Of a DNA stretch of 64,000 nt, positions 44,108 through 55,700 are shown piece after piece. Under the pieces are notes generated by a model. That model ran no database searches and was not told the DNA's origin. It saw only the letters and a program-made list of their open reading frames with translations. Position 1 is the stretch's first letter. Each line of letters begins with the position of its first letter. The position numbers were made by a program, and so were the translations under genes. This DNA comes from Diploscapter coronatus (lineage: Eukaryota; Nematoda; Chromadorea; Rhabditida; Rhabditidae). The stretch spans positions 56,869,249 to 56,933,248 of the forward strand of contig OZ038423.1 of NCBI GenBank assembly GCA_964036155.1, given 5' to 3'.

Positions 44108-45065
44108 AATGTGAAGTTAGTCTAAACTCCAAGGCAAAAAGGATAGAGGGGAAAGAAAGATAGATGGAGAAAAAACACACAAAACGCGAAAGAGGAGAGG
44201 GAAAAGAAAGAGTCGGGATGCCAGCAGCAGTTTTCTCAGTTTTCTGTCCTCTCGAAATGCCACACTATTCCGTCGCCTACTCGCTTCTCTGCATTCTCTT
44301 ACGTAACTCTGCGTCTCTGCCCAATTGCATGTAAAAACGCACACACGACGACTCTCACTCGTTTTTGTTACCTCGATTTCCTTCGTCCCTCCTTTTTCTT
44401 GTCCGCTCTCTCACTTTCGAAAACTATTTCGCGATTATCTATTCACTCTTCTTGCGGCATTGCAAACATGCGCGCAGAACCACGGAAAACGCGAAATATA
44501 GGAAACCAGAGATAAGGTAAAGTTGGAGAGGCCAGAGAGAAAGAGACGATATAAGTTTTGTGCAAAATACTAGTAAAGGGAAATTGGTATCAATTTTAGG
44601 AGAATCCAGAAAATTTTCAAATTTTTAGGAAAAGTTTGAAAAATCGAAAAGTTGAGATCAAAAGTTTAGAAAAGAAGAAAACGATTGGGAAAAATCAAGA
44701 ACAGCAAGCAGAAAGGCATGGCTAACATAAGGTCCGAAAAACAAGACCAACGCAGTGTAAAGGAATGGGCATAAAGGTTAGGAAAGACAATGGCAAATCA
44801 GGAGATCACAGAGAAGCGAGAAAAGTAAGAAATAGCTAGGAAAACGGATAGAGAAAAGAGGAAAAAGATATAAGATAACGAGACGCAACCTTTCTAATAA
44901 TGAACGGGCAGTACATGACAAAGGCATGGAAAGAGAGAGAGAGTGGATACTGTAGGGAAAAACGGCTATGATATAATCGATAGATAGGTTAGAAAGCGAG
45001 AGGTGCAAAGATATAAATCAAAACGCGTCGTCTTTCCTCATTTAGGAAAGAAATGTTCAATGGGA

Positions 45066-45238
45066 GATCTTATCTCAGGAAAATAATCTATAAAAGTAGT
45101 GAGTTGACGATGAAGATCAATAGGGAGGGATTGCAATTGAACCAACCTCGTAATCTTCACGCAAAATTTTCAATACGAAATTTTATCTCGGAAAGATAGT
45201 CATAAAAGTAGTGAAATAATGATGAAAACTAATAGGAA
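45066..45238. repeat. Diverged tandem duplication, period about 113 bp
   Basis: Copy 1 (45066-45128) and copy 2 (45179-45238) share TTATCTCxGGAAA, ATAAAAGTAGTGA, GATGAA and AATAGG in the same order and spacing, with many substitutions. No coding potential. Confidence 0.5.
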
Positions 45239-46829
45239 AATTTCCCGATTGAACTTTAACCTTGAAGTCCTCAGGAAACTCTTCTTTCGAAATTTTCTCA
45301 AGCGAACAAAAATTTGCTCAAATAGTGAAACGCTTGAAAGCAATTCCTGAAAACCTCAAAACCTCGGCCCCAAATTAAAAATTCCCCAGCTCGAAGTTAG
45401 AGAAAGACGACAATAGAATTTTCGAAAAGGCCACTGCAAAAGCGATGCGACGTTTCCGCGAGAATATTTTCCGACAAAGAAAGTGGGTAGGTTGGAAAAA
45501 TAAAGCTGTTTCGGCCATAAATGGGGAAAAGTTGGAGTATCTAGAAAATTTAGTCAGCTACAGAAAGGTCTTTGAACAGATTCAGGCACATTTTCAAACA
45601 TAACGGAAAAAACTAAAGAAGTGATCGTAACAAAATTTTAGCGGACACATTTTGGCTTAATGGACCAGCCCTTCCCTAGGCCTGTCCTTGCATTCTCATG
45701 CAAACTTCTTAACAGGTTCAAAAGCCACTCCAATTATATGAGAACAGCATTAATCTTGCTCGATGATGATAATCTGAGGTGCTAAAATTGTCCCCCACAA
45801 CGCAGAGCACGGCTGAAATCCCGAGCCTCAGCGTTTATGGGATTTACGGCCTTGGATAAATGGATGAAGATGAAGAAGAAGAGACGAAATTGCTCGGATG
45901 AAAGCGATAATGCGCCTTATTCAAAAACTCGAGATTGGGGATATTCCCAAGAAAGGTAAGGGAAAATTCATAAAGGGATGAAATCTGGACTTTCTTCTTT
46001 GGTTACAAGCTGATTTATCTCAATGGTGACGTGAAAGGGGTTGAAGAGAAGTCGTTCTTCAAGTCGAAAGTCATTTTTTCAGGTTTCAACATTGAGGCAG
46101 TTACGATCACCCTATGAAAAGATCCTCTACCACCGACGATACGTCTTGCTTTTAATCAAAGAAGATTAACTTCAAGAAAGGCAAGAGGATAAAAGGCATA
46201 AAACCCCCTAGCATATTCGCCATATCTGTGTCAGATACCCAATATCCTGGTGTCTCATTCTTGCGTGAGCATTGATTTACCATCTGCTTCCTCAAGCCCT
46301 GCTAGGCTGCACAAGTGCGGATGAAAACGGATACGGCGAAATGCGGCTGGCGATAAAAGGGAAAAACGAATGAAAATATGAAGAAATCCTCGCTCTGCGC
46401 CTGCCTCAGGGAAGTGAAACGAGATAGCGCAAGCTTTGGAGGGGGGACATAAGAAAGAGATCCAGCCAAGGAAAGCAAGGCGATAGAGGGATTGAGCTAG
46501 GTGTGCAAAGAGCGAAGAAATCCTAGACTAACCGAAGACGAAAAAGAAGAAGACTGCTCGTGCTCTAACGATGAGATGAAGCCATAAACGCCAAGACACA
46601 CGAGGATTTGAGCTTTGAAAATCATTTTTCAGCCCAAAGCTGTGATGAGCAAACTAGAAAAATACGGAATTTTGGGCTTTTGATCGATCTGAGGGTTCTT
46701 TCGAAATTTCTTAATCACATTAACCGTAGGAACTTGCTACAGGTATACTGGATAGCATTTTTTCTTAAAATCTTTGTTGACTCCACTATATTTTAATCAA
46801 TGATAGAATGCCAAAACACCCTCTCATGA

Positions 46830-47640
46830 ATTATTGACGTGCACACATCCGATTTATCAGCTATTTTGCGCTGATAACTTGAAAAACAACGGAAGAGAAC
46901 ATTATCCTCGCTCGGATTATTTTTACTGCAAAAATGAGAAAAACGCGGGTGCTGCGTCGACGAAAAACTATGAACTGGCAAGGGCCCCGCGGGCGGTGTC
47001 AACAATTCCACTTTTATAGCTGTCCGAATGCAAAAAACAACCCCTGCTGCACAGCGCTAGGGAGGAGTGTTTGCTAGCCAGTCAGCAAAATACTTCCGTA
47101 CACTAACAAAATCGAAAAATTGCAGGAAAGTGAGTCTGTGGCCGCCGATGGTATAATGGTAGTTGGCCGAGAGTTAACGACATTAGCGAACAATTCTTTA
47201 GAACATGATTTTTGCCGAAAAACGCTGTAAAAAGGCGTGTTAGTCATTCGAAGTTCGATACCATTAACGTTGAACGCGATTTTGGGTGGAGAAAAATTTC
47301 GGGAAATCGAGGAAAAACCTAGAAGAACTGCAAAAATGGTAGCACCAGCACAATTGAATGTGTTGGAAGTGAAAAATGCCAGACAAGGGCCGAGGGAAAG
47401 GAGGCGAATGCGTCCCAGAACCGGTTTTTCGCCACTCTCTGTTCACAACATTCTGCTGGCTGTAGAACTCAAGGACCATGCAGTATTTTTGCATGCGCCT
47501 GCGCGCGATGCATCTTTCTTTTCATGTATTATTTCATTCCGTGTCTCATTCTCTTATGCCATTCACGGGCAGTGTCTCGCTCGCTATTCTAATCGTAAAC
47601 AAATGCTTATCTATCTATGAGAGGGCTGCGTTCGATCAAA
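46830..47640. promoter_or_regulatory. Promoter-like island near the strand-composition switch
   Basis: GC-richer than its surroundings. A TATA-like TTTTATAG at about 47012 is followed by GC-richer sequence. At 47491-47513 lies GCATGCGCCTGCGCGCGATG, close to the NRF1 consensus (alternating GCGC). A plus-strand frame of 127 codons at 47237 has no recognisable motif. The position between purine-rich and pyrimidine-rich blocks fits a divergent promoter, but this is inference. Confidence 0.3.
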
Positions 47641-48506
47641 AATGCCCAGAAAAAGTGATGAGAAATAACGATCTCAAGACACAATCTGAACAGTTTGATT
47701 TTCAGGTGCAACGTTGTGGTTCGTGTAGCTGAAAGTTTTGCCATAAATCAGAAGTAATCGCTGGATTTCAGCGAATAAGAAAATTCATCGTGCGTGAAAT
47801 GTGCTCAACTACTCTCAGAGATCAGATGAAATTTAAAAAATCATGATTCTTGCATTAAGAGTGAATGTCAGTAAAAACCAAAGTCGCTCGGAGCAGGGTC
47901 CTCCAATCGAGCTGATTTTCACACCATGTGTGCAGTTTTTCGTGCTGACTCTCATGGTGTAGTCCGTTTTTCATAAAGGTGCAAATGGCCGGAGTTATGC
48001 TAATTTTAGCTTTTATATACTCCATGTCAGAAAAAGCTCCTATTTTATTGTTTGATAATCTAGAAACTAAATTCTGCCGAATAAAGAAAGAATCATTCAA
48101 TTTGGTTCAGAAATAAGAAAATAATGAATTTTTACCGAAGTCGGGTCTGCCAAAACTCCAAGCTACTGTAATTTGCTACAGTAATCGATTTTCGAAAAAC
48201 GGATAGCACCACGAGAATCAGCGTGAAAAACTGTATAAAATATGTGAAAATCAGCCAAATCGACGGATCCCTGGAAACACTGACTTTGGTCCTTCCTGAT
48301 ATTCACCCTTAAATGATAAACCACGTTTAGGAATCGATTTTTAGTCTGGTAAAAATTGCAAAGCATCAATTTAGTAGTTCCATTCTCCTTTCTTCAATGA
48401 CCGATTTCAAATTCATTAATTGCAGACTTTCCCATTCAATCAATGCTCTTTTACTGTTTCCATTTTGAAACAATACTATGGTGATTGTTTAGGTCTCTTA
48501 ACAAAG
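47641..48506. other. Short non-coding spacer
   Basis: AT-rich, no gene or repeat recognised between the promoter-like island and the F-box/kelch pseudogene. Confidence 0.4.
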
Positions 48507-49737
48507 ATGTTAGCCAAATTACCAGTCGAAATTATATTGTTGATCTGCGAATATCCCGAATTCAGAGATCTGGGACAATTGGTTTAGACTAATAAACGGA
48601 TGATGCAAATAATCAAGAAACATCTGTCGATAGTGCTCGAGAGGGAAATTTTATTCTATCGTAGGAAAATATTTCTTGTATTCTCGAAAGTTAATTTGAG
48701 TGTTTAGTGCCTTATAAAGACAACGGTGTTGGAGAAGGAAGAATTTGTCTGTTTGATTCGCATACTAATTCTGCTGAGCAGATTGAGAGATTTACTAATT
48801 ATTTATGGCCGTGGGAAGTTGCAACTACAAAAGATAAAGTAGATTGTTTTATTTGTCATTGCCAACTTTATAACTTTAGATTTTCGCAATTAATTCGTGT
48901 GAGAAATCATTTGAAATATTTGACTTGAATACTCGACAAATTTCAAGAGGTCTTATCAACAAATCCACGAATGATCGATTCAAGGAATTTTACAGGTCCA
49001 GATCCTCCTGAATGGCGTAAATTTGCATCTGTCACTTATTTCAAAAACAAATTGTATTATTTGGGTGGAAATACGAATTGCGTTGATGTAAGAAGATCGA
49101 ATGAAAGTCCATGAAATAATTTATTCAGGTTTTAATAGATGGAACATGGCAAACAGGACCTGCTTTTCCTCTTCCAATTAGTTATACTCGAACAATAACA
49201 TGCGATGGAATTTTATACGGTCACATTATAGCATATTCATTATTGTAATTATGGATATTCAGTTATTGGTGGAGATGATAATAAAAAGATATATCGATTG
49301 TCAGACGATGAACGAGAATGGATTGAAGTAGGAGAGATTCCAGAAAGACGAGGTGTATTCGGAGTTGCATCGCTGAACGGAAAAGTGTACATAACTGGAG
49401 GATGGAAATAGTTAATTTTGTATGATAAATAATATATCATTATATATTTAGTAATGATATATTAAAATCCTGTCTGTGTTTCGACCCCTCAGCTCCAGTT
49501 GACAGTCGAATTTCTCGAATCGCTGATATGAATTATGCAAGATATCATCATTCTCTTGTTGTCGCTAACGGGAAATTGTATTCAATCGGAGGGTGAGCTG
49601 AGATCTGGCATACCCTTATACGAAATATTTGTTAACTTAGATTTCAAAAACCACTTAACAATTTTTGTAATTCAATCGAAGAATACGATCCACAAACGAA
49701 TAAATGGCGAGAAGTTGGGGAATTAAAATTTGAATAA
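48507..49737 (+). pseudogene. F-box/kelch-repeat protein, degenerate
   Basis: An F-box opens at the ATG at 48507 (MLAKLPVEIILLICEYPEF, then TNKRMMQII) but has an in-frame TAG at about 48585. A probable 47-nt intron (about 48660-48707) leads to another frame that ends in TGA at about 48926. Kelch-type pieces follow: LYYLGGNTN, GTWQTGPAFPLP, then after a frameshift EWIEVGEIPERRGVFGV...VYITGGW (stop at 49409), YHHSLVVANGKLYSIGG (stop), and IEEYDPQTNKWREVGEL. F-box/kelch proteins are substrate adaptors of SCF ubiquitin ligases. At least four stops and two frame changes show this copy is dead, but the kelch motifs are still well preserved, so its loss is not ancient. It is more AT-rich than the functional genes here. 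No parent copy lies in the window. Confidence 0.85.
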
Positions 49738-52700
49738 TGCAATTAATATCATGTACCCCTTTTATTTAGTATATTATATTTTATGAATATTATCTTTATT
49801 CAACTATTATTAAAATTTCAATGAATATGATAAAGGCAACTCTCGAAGACATCCAAAAGTGATGAGGAATAATTGTAACTCAAATAAATATTCTTTAAAA
49901 TACTTTATTTCAAAAATTCTATAGCCAAATCCAATATTTATTTTATAGCAATTTCAATCCATTTATGAATTTTAAAGTAAACTTTTCAAAATGTATAGCA
50001 TAAAGTTAATCGATTTCTTGTGAATCAATCCTGCATCTTTAACAATAACCATAAATTTATCATTGCTTTAAATAACTTCCACTTTTCTTTTGAGTATGCG
50101 TATTTATTCAATTTTAAACGAAAATTTGAATCATTAGATATGCGTTAGATTTGATGGACTATTGATATTCAATGGCATATTCACGATAGCATTGTTATTC
50201 TTCGATCTGAAATTATCGATATTCGATGTAAATCGATATCGTTATTATATTTCAACGAAAACCTCACGTAATACGCATCGAAAGATTTGAGGAAGGAACA
50301 ACCTTGAGCAGCTCGCAGAACATCTGTAATAGTATTCTTAGTGCGTTTTGCGTTAGAGTTATTTACTAACGCGTTTTCTTTATACATCCCTGGATCGGAT
50401 CATCTATTTAGCTTTGATCAATACATTTTGCTGAATGAATTGAATTCATTGAATGGGTTGTTTTCGGCTTGCTGGCCATGATCTTACCCTGGACCTGTCC
50501 TGTGCGTGCGTGTTCATGCATTCGAATTCTTTCGGCTTTTGTGCCTTCATCTTTTCCTTCTCCTTGATTTTCTCGCTTGTCCCCTGTTCACTTCGATGTT
50601 CCCGCCGTGATGACTGTCTGTCCACTTCGTTCTTCAATTCAAGGGCTCTTCTCGGCTCATTTCTGTCTTCATTTCGCTATTTTCCTCGTTCTTTTCTTAT
50701 CATCACTACGCTCTGTCCGTTAACGGCAAAAACCTTTTCCCTCTCCATTTTCCATGCTGCTTCTTCCTTCCAGCATAGAAATAGTGTGAAGATAATGGAG
50801 AAGTAAAGACTTCTCTGGCGTTATTATTTTCTCTAATGAAGGGAAAACATCGAGAGATCACAAAGATGCCGCCGCAGGCACGACACGCAGTATGCAAATG
50901 ATGACTGTTGCTTATCATGCTATCATCCAGAAGTCGATTTTTACCGCCTGTAGTATCAATTTATGATCACTACTTGACCTTTAATGCCTTTTTAAACCTT
51001 AATTAGCTTTTACCTCATTTTGCTTCAAATTACTTCGCTTCCCCCTTAAAGAAAGTACGCTTTTCATTCTATGAACTTGTGGTTGCTCTAAAATATTTAT
51101 TGTTAGATAAGATATCTCATCCACTAGAAAGATTAGCCGAAAATATGAATTGAATAGATATGCTCTGTTTGTCGAACGGTAGTATTTGCCATTGAATAGG
51201 ATGTCTCAAAGAGATGAACATTCAAGAGAACAATGACGGAAGTGTGACAAATACACCGTCCGCCAGAATGCAGCAGGGCCTATTGACAATTCAGCACTCA
51301 AGTGGCTACTCCGTCTTTATCGGTCAACTTCTTGAAATAGTTGGATAAGAGTTATGCAAGTTCAGTTAGAGCTAACAAGCTAACAATAGGAACCATTTTG
51401 AAGCTACAAAACTCAAGTTTGGAACGGTTTTGGATGATATTATCACTTATGCACCGGTTTTTTGTTTGATAACTTAAAATTTGCAATAACTTAGAGAAGG
51501 AACGGTCAAAATTCATGTTCCGTCTTGTTTACAATTCAGATTTTTCGCGCCTATTCAAAGAATCTTTGAGGTTCTCGTTCATGCTTCTCATTTCTGACCT
51601 TCTTGTATCGATTTCAACCTTCTCCAAATTTACTATAGTCATTCTCAGCTAACTTAAGTATTCTACGACTGGTCATCAAAGTTTAAGTACTTCCTCGTGA
51701 TAAATAATTCCTCTTGGCTGTAGTAATTTCTTTGCTGCACTCTGGGGGTCATTATCGGAATTTTAGTCATTAGGTCAAATTTACTGAATCAAAAGTCGAT
51801 TTATTCAGCTTTTCCGTATCTTTCTTCCTTCCTATCTCTTTCTATTCAAATATGGCAATGGATTAGCACCCGATCGGTTTCCGCTCCTTTCTTCCTTTCC
51901 TCTTCTTTCTTTACTTGTCGGCCAACCTCAAAGGCCCAACTGCCATAACGGGTGGCTGTCAATATATGATCAATTCGTTAAGCTTCGATGAAGAAATTAT
52001 GATCGCTACTATTTTTTCGATTTTATTATTTTTATCGCATTTATAAATTGCATTAGGATATCTAATCTTTCCTAATTAGAGTGGGACATCATAAAGTCAT
52101 GAATTTAATCTCCTTAATGAGCTTCTAAACATTTCATTGAAGGCATTTTCATTCGAAGATTTGGAAATGAAGAAAACATCTTTGAAAGAATAATGGATCA
52201 GGTTGGTGACGAAAATTTCGATCTCCCTTCTTTTTGTTCGTTTCATTTTGCCAACATCGCAAAAATCCCGTCAAAACCTCTCCAATCCCATAAGAATTTT
52301 TGGTTTCAGACAATAAAATTCGAAATTTCATCTGCGGTGTTGACCCTAATCGTTTTTCCTCTGCCTTTCATCGTCTCGATTTGTTGCAATTTCGATCGTA
52401 AAAAGTGGGCGGGAAAGGAATAAAAAACCGAGGTGAGAGTCGAGATTTTTGCAGACAATGTACGACGAAACAAGGGTGAGAAACCAATTTGCTGGGCATT
52501 TCGGGGCTGGTAAATGGGAATTTTTAGGTAAGTTGGGGCAAGAGTGAAATTTTTGGTAGGGCGAGAAGAATGGAAATTTTCGTCAGCGAGTAAGAAATTG
52601 CCGAAAGGTGTAATGGTCAGCCCTTTTTCACTCAACCGTTCGAAATTCGTTAATTACCCAAGTTCGAGTTCGTTTTTCTCTTTTTTCTACTTGTGACAAA

Positions 52701-55700
52701 TCTGGCACCATTTTCTCTCGCTTGAGCGCCGTTCACACATGACTAATTGCTTTCCTCAATTTTGATTTATTTTTTCTTTGGCTTCTTTCGTATTTCAGTA
52801 CTCTCTAATTTCAAGCTGAATGTTTATCATTTATCTATCATTGTTTCGTTAGCGTCATCAATTGTCAAGTGTCAAAAACAAGGGACTTTACGTATTTTGT
52901 TTGCTATTCTGTAATAGTTAGACTCATTTTTCCTAAAAAAAATACCGAAGAGAAATCTTCCATGATACCTAAAATTTAGTTTGATTTGCTCCATTAAATT
53001 CATTACAAAATTCATCCCCAGACCCCACTGAACATGCATTTATTCAATGAGGTTTTGCGCAATTGACGAGATTAAAATTCCCGTCCTGTATCCATCCACC
53101 CGTTTCGCTGACCCTTTTGGCACGACATTTCACTCGCCAACTCCTTTCTCTTTCCGATTCTACAACTTCATATCCGCTTTGTGTTGGTCACTCTCCGAAT
53201 CTGATTAAATTGGTTTCGGAAGTCATTTGCATTGAAACTTTTGGCTTTACTATATCCAAAATATAGCAACAGAACAGGTCCTGGAAGTTGTTTCTAAAGA
53301 AAACTTTTAGTAATTCTTTTAAAACTGTCTAAAATTTTTGAGCAATATATCAATCTAAATACACAACTATTAGGTTTCTTTTAGTTGCTTTATCTCCCAA
53401 CTAATCTCAAATCCACTAATATCCTCTAAATATCCCCTTCCCCCATTTTCCCTATTGCCTCATCATTCATGCACTTTTTCCTGCACCACTATTCATTGTT
53501 TTCGTTCCGATTTTTCGAACTTCCCAATATTTTTTCGTCGTGCTACTAGCGCTAAGGTGTCAACACATTAGCGTTTCTAGCTTCATTTATTTTCCACTAT
53601 TTTTTTTATAAGCCTGCACTAAGGATCCAATCACTCAAACCCTAGAGTACTATTTCACGAGACTTGCAAAAAAATATTGATAAATTACTTTATCTCGTGC
53701 TTCTAAATTGATGAAATCACACCCTCGAAGTTCAAACTCTTCAGTCGTACTATTAGTGGGATACTGAAATCTCGAATCTCTTTCATTTTTTCTTATTTAA
53801 TAACTACACTTTTTAGTTTATTATGACAAATTTGTTCCCTACATTTACGATCTCTTATAAGCAAACGATAAATTCAGTTCATAAATACACTATTTGATGA
53901 AATAAGGGATATCTCGCGGTTTCTTTCCATATTTCGCTCCACAGATGGTCAGATTTGGTCCAGAATAGCTATTCCTTTCAATTCCAATCGAAATATTGAA
54001 CACTTCATCAACTCCTTTTTATTATTTGGTACAAAATACGCTTTTCATAAGTTTTTTCTCTTATAATACTTGCACAGGTTTTAGTAATTCAATCTTTACA
54101 GGCTTATACTTTGATCAGATATTTTTTCGGTCAAATTTTCGTCAAAAATATACATTTCCCGAAAATGCTTGGCAGATAGATTATGTGTGGAAGACCAAGT
54201 GTGGTGGAAATCGGACAGTTAAACAGACTGACAACGAACTACTAATTTATTTATCTCAAACTTGGGTAATTAAGCCATAAAAATAACAAAAATGTAAAAT
54301 CAAAAATAAAAAAAAACAAATTCTGTGAATTGTGTTGAGCAGCAAGGAATGCTGCTTTTATCTTGAGGCAAAAAGAGGGAAGAAAAGTCTCTTCTTGAGT
54401 TGGGGATAGATTCAATCTGAAACTATAGAAAGATCTAGATTTTTTTACGAAATGGGAAAAACGAAGATTGCAGTTCACGGCATTTTCGAAATTTCTATGG
54501 TCATTGTAAATTCCATGACTCCTAATTTACTATGCAGGCGTCCTCTTCCAAAATACCCAGAACAATTGCCCCGGTCAGCAGTTTGATTTATCCATAAATT
54601 AATCTGCATCTCTTTTCCTTTCATCCTTATTTCTCCCTGGATGTTATCTTTCCTGTCAGACCATTTTGTAATTCTTACATAACTACTGACATCTCTTGAT
54701 TTGATAAAGGAGCCTCGAAACTTTCCTTCTTTGCAAATCTAATCTGACTTTTTATCTTTCGTTCTTTTCTAAATTTATCCTCTCAGACTTCATAAATCTA
54801 GGCTTGCGTTGTTCATCCCCCGATAATTCTGTCATAATTCATGGGAAATTTCGAGATTTTGGAATATTATACAATTTTACTGAGTCACAAAAATTCGGCA
54901 TGCTATGAAGACCATCAACTTATCACTAGACCGATATGTAAAATAGGTCAATTTGTAAATTTTAGTCTATTTTACAACTCGGCGTGCGGCGACTTGATGA
55001 TCTTCACTAAATGCATACAAATTTCCACTACTATCCATTCATCTTACGCTAAAATTTACAATCTTCATTCATATTTATGCCTGCTCTTGATATTTATGTG
55101 ATTCTAGATATGAGCCTAATTTTAGCGCTGATCGCCTTTTTATAGGACTCGCCCTAACAGAAACTCCCTAGTGGTTTGGAATAAAAGCACGCTCACGACG
55201 TAAGACTCTGAAAAGATTGTTGGTCGTCGGGCGTTTTAGCAGTGGCCAAAACGAAGTTAAGGAATCTATCCTCTGGACTCGAGGAGCTTTTTCGCATTTC
55301 GCATCAATGAACCCTCAGTTTTTACGTAATGGATGTGTTTTTGTAGTTTCAGCCTAAAATGTTTACTTAAAACTGAATTTCGAAGAAACTTTGGCCTAGA
55401 ATTTTCTATAATCATGATTTTTTGTTATAAATTTGACTAAAATCAGATCTTTTCCCGGGTTTTTGGACAGAAAACGTACAATATTTTGTTGTGTTTATAC
55501 CGAACACAATATCAAACAAAACACATTCATTTTTCCGGGAAGAAAAATGGTACACAAATTGACGCAGAATGTGCATTATAAATGTCTATTGTTAGGATGG
55601 AAAAAAAACGTTCCTTTTTTGCAAGAAAAATCTCTTCTATTCACTTGGAAAAATCATCAAATTTACATTAGCTATTTTCGCTAATCCCATTTTTCGACAT

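Noticed and set aside
47140..47230. tRNA-like D-arm (ATGGTATAATGGTAG)
   Set aside because: No matching T-arm, acceptor stem or anticodon loop could be assembled on either strand.
47237..47620. Plus-strand open frame of 127 codons
   Set aside because: No recognisable motif or family and no supporting exon structure; it lies in a promoter-like patch.
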